Shown: positions 47,636 to 62,023 of the stretch, piece after piece
How the letters are laid out: each line of letters begins with the position of its first letter
Position numbering within the stretch: the first letter of the stretch is position 1
Assembly (NCBI RefSeq): GCF_032884065.1
Contig: NC_088868.1
Location: 36,048,890 to 36,112,889 of the forward strand
Source of the DNA: Artemia franciscana
Taxonomy: Eukaryota > Arthropoda > Branchiopoda > Anostraca > Artemiidae
Reading direction: 5' to 3'
DNA: 64,000 bases
Program-made: the position numbers and the translations under genes
The notes under the pieces: model-generated
Databases searched by the model: none
The model's input: only the letters and a program-made list of their open reading frames with translations
What the model was told of the DNA's origin: nothing

Positions 47636-49336
47636 TGAGCTTTAAGTAAGGAGTGATGAGGTTCAGTAGTAACCGAAACTCGAACAATCAGAATCTTTAT
47701 AACAATATATCCATAAAAATATTCAAATTGTGATGTTTTTTCAAAATATATAAAATTAATCAAATTTAGTGTTACCCACCAAAAGTTACGACACTGAAAA
47801 TATTTGCCCAACTTTTGGAAAAGGGAGGAAACACCCTCAGAGAGATAGTGCTTTCTTAGTAAATAATGGTGTGGGCACAAAGTATCATTTTTATCTTTTC
47901 TTTCTTATTTTTTAGACCAGGATAGTTCGCAGAGAAAGAGTTGTCTCAGAAACTTCGAAATTGGCACATTCGATTTGAAATTGAAATGGCTAGTGCCTCT
48001 TTCAATAATTGAAAGTAATTTTAAGGCGGCCATCCCCCTCCCATGCCCATCATTTCTCTAAGCACATCCAAACAAAATTTTGAGATAGCCATTTTATTCA
48101 GTATAGTTGAAAGGTCCAGAAATTATGTTTTGAGGATAACAACCCACCTTTTCCCTCTCCACAGCCCCAAAGTCAAGGGTTGTGAGCTATGCCCGGGGGT
48201 ATATAAAGCTTTTATAGAAATGGTGGTCGTTTATACCTCTGGGGTAAGTGGTATTCAGGAGTCCTAGTGCCCTTTTTAAGGGTCGAAGTGTTCGGAGGGC
48301 AGCCCCCCCCCCCCACATGTTGTATTTTCTCAAAATGCACCTGACAGAAATTTTGAGATTGCCATTTATTAAAAAAATAGTTCTAAGATCATAGGCAGCT
48401 CAGTTGCGCTGCCTAAGTAAAGAGTGTTGTGGGCACAATGTATTTTTTTTAGAACAGGTCATTTTGTACAGTAGGAATTGTCGTAGAAACTTCGAAAGGG
48501 GCTCATTCGATTGAAAACTGTAAATTCTATTGCCCTTTCTGATAGTTCAAAGTGACTGGAGGGCAACCATCCCCCCACGCCAATCATTTCCCTAAATAAA
48601 TCCAATCAAATTTAGGGCTCAATAATTATGTCTTTGAAGATCAGCCCCCATAGAGCCCATAGGGCAAAGGATGTAAGTTATGCCTCGGGGAAATATAATT
48701 TTTATATGGAAAGGCTGGTCGTATAAACTTGGAATGAAGCTTTGAACTGAACGTTTTAGTTCGCTTTTTAATTGTAAAAAGTGATTCGAGGACCCCCTCG
48801 CACATAATTTTCGCAAAACATCCAATTCAATGTTTGAGATAGCCATTTTGTTAAACATATTTGAAAGGCCATTAGCCATGTCTTTTGGGATGACACCGCC
48901 TCTCCATGGCCCTCAGAACAGCAGTTATAAGTTATATTAGTTGCCCATTGTTAACATTTAGGGTTTTCGTGGAAAAGGCGGTCGTATAAACTTCAGATGT
49001 TGCTAGTTCAATTGGTAATCAGAAGCCCTAGTGTCCTCTTTAAGAGTTAAAAGTGATAAGAAGGCAACTAGCCCCGCCCTAAGTCTTCTTTTCCCCAAAT
49101 GCATCTGATAGAAATTTTGAAATGACCCTTTCTTCAAAATAGTCCAAAGATCATATGAAAAGGCCTTCAGGGTTGAAATATTCGCTCAGAACCTGGGGTC
49201 AAGGGTTGTAAGTCATGCCCCGAAGGCATATAAGGTTTTATGAAATGGGAGATCGCAAAAACTTTGGATAGGGCTCATTTGATTGGAAATTTGAAGTTAA
49301 AGTGTTCTTTTTAAGATTCAAAAGTGATTCAGATTC
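47636..49336 (+). mobile_element. diverged R1-related modular repeat
   Basis: It starts with a diverged R1 5' signature (TAAGTAAGGAGTGATGAGG) directly after the small ORF. Beyond 47973 the match to copy B ends, but R1-like modules go on. The phrase set 'CCCTTTTTAAG...GGAGGGCA...GAAATTTTGAGAT...GCCATTT' returns about every 240-290 bp (near 48000, 48270, 48530, 48760, 49020 and 49290). These modules are old and much diverged. Confidence 0.6.
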
Positions 49337-52300
49337 ATGCATTCCAACTTGCATAACTAACTTGCATGTACTTGCATAACTAACTTGCATATACTTCTCT
49401 AGTAATGACAAAGAAACAATATTCAATCATCAGAATCTTGCTATAGGCCTATGTACTAATATGCACTTTGAACAAAACTAAACATTTACCCTATCTTGGA
49501 AAGGGGTTGAGTTAGAGAAATGGAACTTTCAGGAATACTTTTGCAAATTAAAGTTTGTCATGGGAAGGTATTTGGAAGTTCTTAGTCTATCTCCACTGAT
49601 TCTCCCTCTAGAGGACAATGACCTTTGACAATCTTTAAAAATCCTTGTGATATGAAAGTGAAACCTTGAAAAACAGATCTTCTGCTTAAATGAAGTACAA
49701 AAAGAAACTGTTTTCATTTTCATAACTTTGATCAATCCTCAATACATTTGGTAAATTTTGAAAAGACCCATTGAAATGGCTTAAAATCTACTTAAATAAC
49801 AGGGAGTGAATTTTCAGAAATAAAACCAGAGAAAAAGAAACAGATAACTGAAAATTAAGGTAAAATATTGTTTTGTTAAAATTTCAGTAGGTAGCCTATA
49901 GACATATCAAATTGGCAAATTGGTATCTGCTGAGCAGATCATAGATTGACCTAAAAATAAAGTGACTATACTGCTTAATGCCATTTTTTATTCTCTTACT
50001 GAATATGGTACTTGTGTATTATGTGCCACTCACTTCATAATATGCTGAATAATTGTACTTAACACATTTTACATACATACTTTACCACCTGTTATGGGGG
50101 GGGGTTCTTTTAAAGTTAAGTTGTTTGTAACATGGGAGCCTTATAGTTAAGGAACATCGACTGAGAGGGTTCTATTGACAAGTCTCTATAACTATGGAGA
50201 CAAAATCATTATCATGACATTCAGGTCTCCCGAGTTGGGCAGATTCCCTTGGGAACGATCCAGTAGACAATAGGAAGTGTACCTGGTACCTTGACTCAAA
50301 GACAAACACAATTATTGACAATAATTTTATTTTCTTACTTCATATACAACTTCAGGTAAAATGACTTCAATGAGAGATAGCAGTATAATGCACATCAAAG
50401 ACTGAGTACAGAATAAAGACTGAATCAGGACTGAATTAATACTGAATAATACTCCTAGCTTTTGGTCTACCTTATATATCCAGAATCAACCCAGATTTCT
50501 AAATTAAGCACTGGGTAGACTGACCTCAGAAATGTTGCAATACAACTCTTCTTTTAATTATACAACATATGGCATAACCTCCGTGCAAAGATTTATTACA
50601 ACGAGGGTTTTCACCTCCAGTTTGTTGACCAGACCAGAAATAGAAATCTGGTTTCTAATTGGCTCTTATCAAAAGTTTGAATCCAATTTTGATAGTCTTA
50701 AAAGTATCGGTTTTTGCTTGCTGTAAGACTTGTACCAAAGGTAAAAAGTATCATTTTTTTGCTTGCTGTATAACTTGTGCCAAAAAGGACAAATCCTATG
50801 AGATGATGAATTTACACTTTTAAAATCTTTAGATGTATAAGAGATCTTATTTTAAAATCTTCTAAAGTGAACGAATGAGAGATTTGGTTTTGAGTTCTGT
50901 AAGGGGGAGGGGGGGGGCTGCTGGTCCATATATCAGATTTATTTGGATTTTTTTACCAATTAAAAACATTAGGAAAAGCATCAGGTATAAGTGACTTAAG
51001 AGACTCGACAACATTTAGAAAAAGCAACATGCAACCTGATCTAAATAAGGATGGTATTGTAGAGAAGAGAATCAAAGAGAAGCCTACAGGTATATCCCAA
51101 ATACAGTAAGGGCATATTACAAAGAACAAGAACAGGTTCATTAAATTCCATTGAAGTGGTAAAGAAACAAGAAAATTGCAAAAATTGAAATTATAAGATT
51201 AACAAGAAACTATGAAAATTGCAAGTAGAGTACTAGCCTCCTTCCAACAGGACCAATTATGGGATTCACACACCAAAGCTCTGACTATTTTCAATCATCC
51301 CTTTAGGAGCCAAAAAAATTAAATACATTTTTTCACATATGTCAAATATGACAGTTGACTCAGGAGTTCAGGGTCAGAGATTCAATACTCTATGGTGCCA
51401 CCAATGGAAGGACATTTGCTGTCATAAGCATTGTTAATCCTAGCACACACCCACACTCAAATATAACATTCGGTAAAATCATAAACATCTCAAACAGCAA
51501 AAATAAAAGACTTTTTTCATTTTTGATAAATATTATTAAAAAAAGGACACTACTAGGCAAATATCAGGTTCATCAGCATGCTAAATTTGATGTGACAATG
51601 ATAAAATTTTGTTAAATCTTTTCTGGGATCAAATGTGTTAGCTATAGATAACACAGACATTGCAATATCTATTTGTTTATCCATCTGTTTGATTGAGACT
51701 ATGACCCTAGGTCAAAAAGGCTAAGATTTTTAAAGTTTTTTTCATTGACCTTTAGGTCAAATAAGGAAAGAGGAGGGGGTTCTATACACAAAAAGTAGAA
51801 TTTTTTGTTGATTTGCTGAAGTTAGTGAAAGGAGTATCAAATTTAAATGAAAGATGGAATAAATGTACATACAAAAATATCACCAAACTGGATCCTACTA
51901 GAATTTATCAGATTTGTTTAATATAATTTCAAGAATAGGTAAGGTGCTGTCTCTGATAGTTGACCAAGTTTAAAAAAATCCTTTAGATCAGAAAGCTTAA
52001 AAATAAATATTTATGATACACATACACAATATGATACACAATATAGTTAAAGATATGTAGTTAAAGGAAAATATGTTATATTTTTGATCCCTGGGAAATT
52101 AGTTTAAAGCCCTATCGTGATTAGAAGAGGTAGCTGACATCAGGTTACTCAAACATAATTCTAAAGGAGCTACACCATGGTTAAAATACTAATACTGCAC
52201 TGATACTTAGTCAATTATATGGCTATTTCAGCTTATTTGCATTGTGATGATAACAATGGGTTTGCAACTTAAATGTGATGATTGCTTGAAGACAGGATTA

Positions 52301-54704
52301 TCACCCTATTTAGGGTAGATCAATTTTATTTGAAAGAAAATAACTTGGTAAAATTCTAGCTGATTGACTTCTTGCTATCTCAGAAAGGAGTTATGTTAAG
52401 ATAATGAAACTTTCAGGGAAGCATCTACAGGCTAAAGTGTGTCCTGGGAAGGTATTTTGAAGTACCTACCTCCACTCCTTCTCCCTCTAGAGAGCCCTGA
52501 CTTTTGATGACCTTGAAAATGTGTGTTATAAAAGTGAAATCTTGCAAAATAGATCTTCTGCTTGAATGAAGTACAACAAAATTGGATAAAATTATAGTTG
52601 ATTGACTTCTTGCTATCTTGGAAATGGGTTAGGTTAGGAAAATGAAACTTTCAGGGATGGGTCTACAGGCTAAAGTATGTCCCGGGAAGGTATTTTGAAG
52701 TACCTACCTCTACTGCTTCTCCCTCTTGAGGGCCCTGACCTTTGATGATTTTCAAAAATATTTGTGTTATAAAAGTGAAATCTTGCAAAATAGATCTTCT
52801 GCTTGAATGAAGTACAACAAAATTATTTTCAGCTTCACAGCTTTGCTCAATCCAAATTTATAAGGTTTTAAATATATGCAAATGCATTTCTTAAATTTGG
52901 AAAAAAAAACATTGATATGGGTCAGAATTCTAATCAAATAACAGGAACTGCATTTTCAGCAATAAAGGCAGAGAAAAAGCAACTGGTAACTAAAAATTAA
53001 GGTAAAATGTTGTTTTGTCTAAATTTCAATAGGTATAGACCTGTAATGTAGGCAAATGTCAGGGCTCTCTAGAGAGAGAAAGAGTAGAGGTGGTTACTTT
53101 AAAATACCTTCCGTTGATATAATTTAGCCTATAGACCCATCCGTGAAACATTCATTTTCCTAACCTAACCCCTTTCTGAGATAGCTAGAAGCCACACAAC
53201 TAAAATTTTACCCAACATTTTACCTTTACCTACTGTGGCAAAACAAGAACTGGAAAAACAAGTATCAGGTGGCAGAATACATTGAAAATATATAATTTGT
53301 GCTATATATTTGTAAATTAGGCATGTTGGGGGTAAATTTGTTGTTGTTTATATTTTGACTTAAAAATAAAGTGAATATACCACTTGATGCATTTTTGTAT
53401 GTTCTTTACGAATATAATAATTGCTTATATTGCTAATTCAAATTTAAGTACTTATTCACCTTACCTAACATAACCAATTTTGGCAGTGAAAAACATACAT
53501 TATTTTGCCAAAAATGACCAAAAGCACACATTATTTTGCCAAAAATGACCAAAAATACATACTTTAATTGAAAATTTGCATCAAAGAAGAAGAAAACAGC
53601 ATGATATTGTAAAGTTTATTTATCCAAATTAATTGTGGAAAATCAGTTCTTATGGATTATATAACGTTTTAAAAATGGAGTAATAATGAGACCAATGTTT
53701 GAGACCAATGTTTTAATTTTTTTTTTATAACCAGAAACTAGAAATATTTTGGTCATTTTCAAGAGCTCAAAAAGTGCTTGAATTCTAACTTGCAATTGAA
53801 GCACTTATTATATTTGTAAAGAACATAAAAAAGGCATCAAGGGGTATGCTCACTTTATTTGTAAGTAAAAAATAATAAACAACAACAAATTTACCAATTA
53901 TTAGTCTAGAGCTGCATGATTTCCCCCAGGGTATATAGGCTAAGTGGAAGGTCACTTGTACCTGATCCTGTCCCTACTATTTACTTGGTTGAAAAAAATC
54001 CGAAGAAAGTTCCCATTGAAAAGGAAAGAGCTCAAAAGTGAGATTGAAGTTGTCAGATCTTGGAGGTTTGCCCCTTTAGTCTGTAAAGAAAACAGATTCA
54101 TAATTGAAGCTTTGTTCATTTCAATCTTAAGGGTGACCTACATTTGTGACACTTCATTAGATGGTTGTAAAGGGATACTTTTTTTTATTTGTCTTGTTTG
54201 TTTTCTACATGATTGTTTTTAATCTTTAAATTTATATACATTTCTTACAAATTAATTAGTCATAACACAGTTTCATTTGCAAGTTTTGACCTATTTTGTA
54301 ACCCCTGGTCTCAAAGTTGCTCATATATTTATTGAAGCTAGGAAATATAGAACTACTGTTTGTTTAAAGGAAAATAGATGGACACAAGTAGGTTTTATAC
54401 ACTAAAGTCCTAGGGCCATGGCCATGAAATCAAAACAATGAAGATTAAGTTTAAAATACTTGATATTAGATAAATATAACAGTGTCACAAAGAAAAGCCA
54501 TTCACAAAATTTCACTTTGGTGCTCAGTTGCCAACCTGAGCAATTGCCCTAAATTTTTAAACGTTGCAATACACTCACCAGCCATCTCTTATGACCTACA
54601 CTCTTGTCTATACATCAACAATTCATTGAAAAGGAAGGGCCACCTTACTGGCATTTCTTCCTTTGTACTTATATTTAATGGGTTTAAAAGAAAGCTTCTA
54701 TGGC

Positions 54705-54985
54705 TAAGTCAGAGGCCCAGTAAAGGACCAGGTGGTCCTTTAGCCAGGAAGTGTAATAGGAAGCTAGGGGTCAGTCATCCTGTGCTTTTGCATGCCCTTC
54801 CTACTTACTGACCCCAGATTTCTCTAGGTAACCTTATAAGGTTGGGCCAATTCCGGCTGAACTTACAGAGTCAGTTCACTTACCTTTATCCCAAACCAAA
54901 TAAACTGGTAATGCCAGGAATTAAACCTGTGCCCTTTGGATAAAGGATTCTCAACCTAGAGTGCCAGTCACTTCGGAAGGAACAC
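54705..54985 (-). repeat. tRNA-derived SINE-like element, copy B
   Basis: Duplicate of 41026-41305, with a B-box-like GGTTTAATTCC on the minus strand. Confidence 0.45.
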
Positions 54986-56020
54986 AAATGTGACCAGAGA
55001 ACAAAAAGCATTTGAAAAGAGATAATACCAAAAAAAACACCTCAAGTCATAGTTGCTGCCAGTTTTCACTGCTGTCCCTTAAACAATATGTATTTTATTT
55101 AGACAGATAAATTTTAAGACAAGTATCAACAAAACTCCATCAGGGATTGTATTTACTTAAGATACAATAAGCAATATGAATGCTTAGTTTTGTGATATTT
55201 TAGTCTTGAAATAATAACAAAAGAAAAATTATATGTTTTATTTGTTTTCCACCAGCTCATTTGAGCAAAATCATTTGTGACAGTAATATATCATGGTTGG
55301 CTTAGAATCTCTCTAAAATGCTTTAAACAGAAGGAATTTTAAAAATAATTACACTGATCAGCAAGAAGAATATTAACATAACTCTCTAAACTTTTTTAAA
55401 CAATTTTTTAGCAAAGTAAAGGCAAAACGTTAATAGTGTCCTATGTCATCTAAATATTACCATTAAAGTGTGTCAGATGTATTTTGATATAAGATTCCTC
55501 AAGGACTTTTAGTTAAATTTATGAAATGAAGGGCCAGGCATTAATTTACATTTTATGACATGTAATAAGAAAAACAATTCCATTTTTTTCACAAAAGAAA
55601 AAGCTTGATGTAAGAAAATAAATGTATTTTTAAAAGAAAGCAACTGACATCAATGAAATAAATAAAACACAAATTCATGGAGAGTAAATAATATCAGCCA
55701 TATATTTAAACTATAATGAGGTGGCATAAAAGATTATTTCTAAATTTGGAAAAAACCGGGTGTTATGGCTTAAAGTTCTGCTCAATCAACAGGAATTGTC
55801 TTTTCAGAACTAGAGCCAGAGTTAAAGAAACTGATAACCAAAAATTTGAAGACCCCTTAGAGGAAAAAGAATTGGATGTAGGTACTTCAAAATACCTTCC
55901 TGGGACATACTTTAGCCTCTAGACACATCCCTGACAGTTTCATTTTCCTAACCTAACCTCTTTCAAAGATAGCCAAAAGTAGCTAAAGTAAAATTTTACC
56001 CGTACTTTACCCGATACATT

Positions 56021-56960
56021 TTAAACCATACACCAAGAGCAGGTGAAATCACTCTTACACTCAGATTTCTTATGGCTGAAAAGGCAACAATTCGTGCATC
56101 GTATAAGGTTAATATAATCTTTGCATTGTACGCGTAAAAATCCAAAATTGAGGCCTCCTCTTTTTAAACTGTCTCCTCTGATATTTGGGCTCATTTCTAA
56201 TATGACGCTGCAACTTCTACCTTTTTCAATAATAGTCACCACTTCGAAGGTTTCTCCAGCAATGACAAGTTTTTCTATGTCTGGATTACTGTGTTCTATA
56301 AATTCTTTGTACTTTGATTTATTTTTGATTATAGGGGCACCGTCCACAAGCATTCTTGGCAGACATTTTTTCAATTTGTTCGAATTATATTTTAGTTCTA
56401 CTAACTTTTTTTTGAAAGCACTTAGAGCAATGTTTAAATCTTGTTTTGAGTTAAACTCAACAATCATTTTGCCTTCTCGCCCGTGTTTGACATTTTTAGC
56501 AGAAAATTTGGGGGAATCTTCTCTGATTATTTTACTAATTTTTTAGCTATTTTTTTCCCTAGGTTCTCTCTTTCTTATGATCTTTTGCTTCATTACTGCT
56601 TGGCTCAAGAATAACACTAAAGGTCTTGGGATCTTTAACAATACTAGAGTACGATATACGATTTTCAAGAAAGGATGGAACGATTGTATCTTTATTTTCC
56701 AATTTTTCGTGTAATTTCATTATATTTTGAAGATTATCGTTCTCGTTGCACAGAAGTTTTTTCGTTTTCTTCTAAACGCTGATGATATAAAATTTAAATT
56801 TGCTCACAAATATCGAATGCATAATCCCTTCCTCCTGGGATTTTTTTTAACTTGGCAAGAATTCCTTTTAAAGTACCGATTAGAGAACAAAAACCCTTGG
56901 CGTCTTCTGTGCTTAACTTCAAAAGTCTCATCAGCAGCTTGAGTATCGGAAAAGCCTTCG
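56021..56960 (-). pseudogene. LINE ORF1, copy B
   Basis: Same frame as 42368-42814 (148 residues open, 56467-56021), ending in the same CTNCCLFSHKKSEC knuckle and 'CSWC'. There are a few amino-acid differences, and the disruption in the upstream A-rich run differs from that in copy A. It came with the segmental duplication, not by separate insertion. Confidence 0.7.
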
Positions 56961-57797
56961 ATTGCTAGAATCAGAATAAAACATTAGCAAAATCGTTTCA
57001 TGGCAAGGGATATAGATATTCAATTGAAACCCATACCAGTATTTTCACCAATCCATGTGAATCAGGCACAACATTATCCTAACCGGGTAGTTGTTCATAG
57101 TTAAAAGGATATGACAGAACTCTATCATTAAATATACCTTACCAAAATTAAACATATTATTTCTCCGTCTCATAGAAACCTCGCTTATATAATTAATAAG
57201 ATATCTTCCCCTATTACAAGGGGGAATGGAAATCCTCTCTCGCCTTTGGAGATCAACATATCTAATTGTTTAATAGTGAAGACAAATATAATATTAGAGA
57301 TGATTAAAATTAATAGCAAACAATGACACAAATTAAAAACTGCAATCATTTCAAATTTGTGTTTTAGTTTTTAAGAGTAAAGGTTTCAAACTAAATTCCT
57401 TGACCGTAAAAAGGTCAAATTTACTTCGAAATCTAATATTGCAACATGAACCTACTAATAAAGTACAGTTTTGCACTTTGTTGCATCCTTTTCAGCATAT
57501 TATTGTAATAACATCAAAGCATCGAAACATACCAGTCCATTTTACACTTTTATAACAAAGAGTGTAATTCATATTTATGGCATATAAAATATTCAAGTAG
57601 CTCCACATATATACTGAAATGCAAAATCAGTCTATGTCAAGGTTTGCAGTGTATGTCACTCGATATGGAAATGAATATCTAGAATCAAAGAATTTCGTTT
57701 CTTTTTGTAAAATTATTTGAGCACAAAGTCTGAAGCCACCGCGTATTTTCATTTAGAAAATTGAAGAGAGGTTGTGCATGCGTTTGCAACACACAAC

Positions 57798-58665
57798 TCA
57801 AAGAAATGCTGAGAAATCATAAGGGTTATAAAGACTCAACAAAACATCATAGAGTGACACTAACCCTATAATATTGTCTCTCTCTCTAGAATTTTCTTTT
57901 TTAATAACAAATGCCCTTGTACTTCTGATTCTTTTAAACTCTTTGAGTAATTCCGATACTCTTAAATTCTGTAAGACTTTTTTTCTACCACACTTACTTT
58001 ATCAACTTTAAAAAAAGGTTTTCCTTTCTTGTTTTTTGGACAGCAGGACTTGGAAACTTCCTCCAGTAGGAGATATCCTATGCAGAAATTTTGTATGTCT
58101 TTTACAATAATTTCTGCATGCCCTCTGGAAACATATTTAGAAATTGTTTCAGGGCTAAGGATATCTACTTTTTTGACCGTGCCAATGGATCTGTAACATT
58201 CTTTTATGCATGAATTTGTGTGTTCATGGTTCGAGATGTCTATTTTCCTCATAACATCAGTCACAGTGAGTTGACAGAAATTTGACGCCGAACTCAAAAT
58301 TTTTTCTTCCATGGAGTTGATTTCATCTGCTTCTTTTGCCAAAGCAATTACAGCTTTTAGTTGATCTCTTTTGAACTTAACGTCATGATTAAAATCTGGC
58401 TTGCACCAATTACACATGAAGAATCCCATAGGCTCGCTGAGTTTGTAGCCTATATACAGTGGGAACATGGAGTTCAAAATCGGTGGGATCACTATATCTA
58501 AAATGATTGTTAGAATCACCGATATAATGATACCCTTTGGTTTTTTTTAAACATATCATCATATGCGAAAAACCAGGTTTTTGCAATTACCAAGCCCAAA
58601 TTGAAGATATTTGTCACTACCAACAAACATGTCGATCTCTGTTTGATCTGCAAAATTTTTTTCAC
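57798..58665 (-). pseudogene. CNNM/CorC-like protein, copy B, N-terminus deleted
   Basis: Matches 44142-45020 of copy A: a 185-residue open block (58519-57962) from the last membrane segments through CBS1, then CBS2 wording in another frame. The first membrane segment is gone: about 200 bp are deleted at the junction near 58665. The A-run before CBS2 has 7 A here and 9 A in copy A; 8 would keep the frame in both. Another frame change lies upstream near 58540. The copy is therefore a pseudogene even if the homopolymer lengths are wrong. Confidence 0.65.
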
Positions 58666-58907
58666 ATTTATTTATTCTTAACGAGTCAAAATTACGTAAC
58701 GAGTCGCAAGAGGAACAACATACTAATTTAAATATTTACTTCTATTTTTCGATTTGAATTAAAAATCGAACATTATTTCTCAGACCCCATGAATAGTTTT
58801 GCAGTTTCCAGTTAAATAAAATTATTTTATTATTCTATTAAAATTTGCTTTTTACAAACCCAATAAATGACGTCATAATCAATTAGATTATAACTATATA
58901 TGAGGTT

Positions 58908-59977
58908 ATAAGTGAAAATAATAGTCATGCACACTTTTCTTTCGACAAGATGATAAAGTAAGAAATATTATAATAAAGAAAGAACTCAAGTCGATTGTAA
59001 TTAAAATGTTAACATGACTGTAGCTGCATCATAGCAGCAACGTAGTAAGAGGGGCAATCATGATTCATTTAAGGCTCATTTCAAATGAAATTGCCATATT
59101 TTGTGCCTTTTGTACCTCAAAAAAGAAATATTTAATTATTGTAAATTTTGTTCGGACGCTCTTTTTTTCTCAAAATCGTTCGATCAAAACTATGAGAAAG
59201 CCATTTACCCATAAAAAAATATACAAATTTCGTTTTAATTATTCATCTGCAGAGAGCCAAAATCAAAGCATGAATTGATTCAAAAAAGTTCAGAAATTAA
59301 ATTTAAAAACAAGTTTTTTTAACGGAAAGTAAGGAGCGACATTAAAACTTAAAACGAACAGAAATTACTTAGTATTTGAAAGTGGTTGTTTCCTCATCAA
59401 CGCCCCACTCTTTATGTTAAAGATTTTTACTGTTTTGAAAAGTAGAGTTAAGAGAAAGAGTCAAACTTTAACGTAAAGAGCGGGGTGTTGATGAGGAAGT
59501 AGCCTTTTTCACATACTAAGTAATTTCTGTTCGTTTTAAGTTTTAATGTTGCTCCTTACTTTCCGTTAAAAAAAAACTTGTCTTTTTTCAATTTAATTCT
59601 CAAGAAAGAATGAAGATTGGAAGGTAAATTCCTCTTCTTCCATATTCATCTGAAAAACCTTCTTAGGTTGCACAAAATGGCAAAAAAAAATCCCACTTTT
59701 TTTCTTCTGTTACTTCGAAAGGGTACTAGAATTTTCGATTTCGTTTGAGGGATCTCTCTACTGATTATTTTTAGGACCACTTATTCAATACAGTCACACC
59801 AAAAATAGTCTTCAAACGAAAAAACACGCGTCTGTTACGACCCCTGTCTGGAAAATGAGAAAAGTCGCATAGTTGTGGACAGGGGCTAAAAAGCTCTGCT
59901 TAGGAATTCTAAGATATGCTGAAATTGGTGCTGTTAGTTTCATTAAGATCACTACTCTTTTTAGGGTTGTTTTCAAT
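58908..59977 (+). mobile_element. R1 3' fragment with foldback, plus unassigned sequence
   Basis: Present in copy B only. From about 59160 it follows the R1 3' region (TCAAAATCGTTCGATCAAAA, 'GAGAAAGCCATTTA') into a foldback at 59307-59582. The remaining 59583-59977 has no recognised content. Confidence 0.6.
59307..59582. repeat. R1 terminal foldback, copy 3 (divergent arms)
   Basis: Arms of about 115 bp. The inner arm sequence differs strongly from the other three foldbacks (TTCCTCATCAACGCCCCACT in place of TCCCTCCGCAATCCCTCGCT), yet the right arm has the matching complement with few mismatches. Confidence 0.88.
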
Positions 59978-61676
59978 CAGTTCGTGGTAACGAACTTTAG
60001 TAAGGAGCGACCCACCTCAATAGTAAACGAAAGTCTAAAAAACAGAATTTTGATACTAGAAGATGCATCAAAAGAATTGGATTTTCATACTGATTTTGAA
60101 TATATAAGTTTCATCAAACTTAGTCTTTGTCATCAAAAGTTATGAGCCTGAGAAAATTTGCTTCATTTTGGAAAATAGGGGAAAACACCCCCTAAGAGTC
60201 ATAGAATCTTAACGAAAATCACACCATCGCATTCAGCGTATCAGAGAACCCTACTGTAAAAGTTTCAAGCTCCTATCTACAAAAATGTGGAATTTCGTAT
60301 TTTTGGCCAGAAGACAGATCACGGGTGCGTGTTTATTTGTTTTTTTTTCAAGGGGTCATCGTATCGACCAAGTTGTCCTAGAATGTCACAAGAAGGCTCA
60401 TTCAAACGGAAATGAAAAGTTCTAATGCCCTTTTTAAGTGACCAAAAAACTGGAGGGCACCTAAGCCCCCTCCCATGCTCATTTTTTTCCCAAAGTCAAC
60501 GGATCAAAATTTTAAAATTGCCTTTATGTTCCGCATAGTCGAAAACCATAATAACTATGTCTTTGGGGATGATTTACTCCCCACAGTCCCTGGGGGAGGG
60601 GCTTCAAGTTACAAACTTAGACCAGTGTTTACATACAATAATGGTTATTGGGAAGAATACAGACGTTTTCAGTGGGATATTTTTGGTTTGGGGTGGGGTT
60701 TAGGGGAGGGGGCTATGTGGGAGGATCTTGCCTTGGAGGAATTTGTCATGGGGGAAGAGAAATTCAATGAAAAGGGTGCGGGATTTTCTAGCATTACTAT
60801 AAAGAAACAATGAAAAAATAAACATGAAAAGGTTTTTTTCAATTGAAAGTAAGGAGTAGCAGTAAAACTTAAAACGAACAGAGATTATTACGCATATGAG
60901 GGTTCTAAAAATAGTATAAAGAGCCAGGTATATAGGAGAAGATAAATACCTCGCTGTTTATGCTAAAGTATTTTTAGTAATTTAAAACATGTATTCTACG
61001 GCCTTTCTGATTCAGGGGTTATTCTTAAAGAATTGGGACAAAACTTAAGATTTAGTGTAAAGAGCGAGGTATTAACAAGGGGACAAACCCCCTTATGTAC
61101 ATAATAAAAATATAAGAATATAAAAGTTTGTTACGTAAGTTAATTCTAAAGTTACGTATATTTTTTACTAATAAAAATGTTCGTTAAAAATTAAAAGTTC
61201 TAGTTGCCTTTTTAAGTAACCGAAAGATTGGAGGGCAACAGGGCTCCTTCCCCACCCCTTATTTCTTAAAATAGTCTGATCAAAACTAAGAGAAAGTCAT
61301 TTAGCCAAAAAAAAATTAATATGCCAATTTCATTTTAATAATTTATGTGCAGAGAGCCAATGCGTTAATTAAAAAACGTAACGAAATTAAATAAAAAAAA
61401 ACCAGTTTTCTTAACTGAAAGTAAGGAGCAACATTAAAAATTAAAACGGATAGAAATTACTCCGTATATGAAATGGGTTGCCCCCTCTGCAATCCCTCGC
61501 TCTTTACGCTAGAGTTTGACTCTTTGCCACAATTCTACTTTTAAAACAATTAAAAACTTTAGCATAAAGAGCGAGGGATTGTGGAGGGGGCAACCCATTC
61601 CATATACGGAGTAATTTCTGTTTGTTTTAAGTTTTAATGTCACTCCTTACTTTCAGTTAAAAAAAACTAGTTTTTT
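59978..61676 (+). mobile_element. R1 repeat, full-length copy in copy B
   Basis: It starts CAGTTCGTGGTAACGAACTT, then TAGTAAGGAGCGACCC, and ends with the foldback at 61400-61674. With 9790-11520 it defines the length of about 1.7 kb. Its 60213-61676 part is duplicated as 45451-46925. Confidence 0.8.
61400..61674. repeat. R1 terminal foldback, copy 4
   Basis: Nearly identical to 46640-46913, as expected from the segmental duplication. Confidence 0.88.
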
Positions 61677-62023
61677 TATTTAATCAAAAAAGAAAGGCTA
61701 TGGGTTAATGCACGAGTCGTAAGGAAAGGCCTTGACTTTGCGCAATCATTTAGCTATTATAGATTCGACGTTAAAAATCTGATGAAATGTGGCACGTCCA
61801 TAAAATAAAACAGTGTTTAAAGTTCATTAGCTGCATAGCAGTATTTTCAACAACAGTTTTTATTTGATTAGTATATATATTGGCAACTTATTGTAAGATA
61901 CTGTTAGCGAATAAATGACGAAGTGTCAGGCTTTTTTTTTAATGATATGACCATTGGGACAGAGAACTGTTTGAATTATATACTTTTTGTGGGCAAATCG
62001 AATAATATTAGTTAGGGTTTTAT

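Larger units (their letters stand above)
35657..47972 (+). repeat. segmental duplication, copy A
   Basis: From CATGCATTCCAACTTGCATA it runs in parallel with 49337-58907 (offset 13680 at the left end, 13461 near 45446). It then continues from about 45451 in parallel with 60213-62729. Mismatches are sparse. Relative to copy B it lacks about 1.3 kb between 45446 and 45451. Confidence 0.9.
49337..58907 (+). repeat. segmental duplication, copy B, first part
   Basis: Direct copy of 35657-45446. Differences include homopolymer lengths, a few substitutions, a deletion of about 30 bp near 55840 and a deletion of about 200 bp in the CNNM-like N-terminus. It contains R4 arms (about 49495-49895, 52356-53225, 55730-56015) and an FB2 copy (53320-53905); other contents follow as separate entries. 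Confidence 0.9.
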
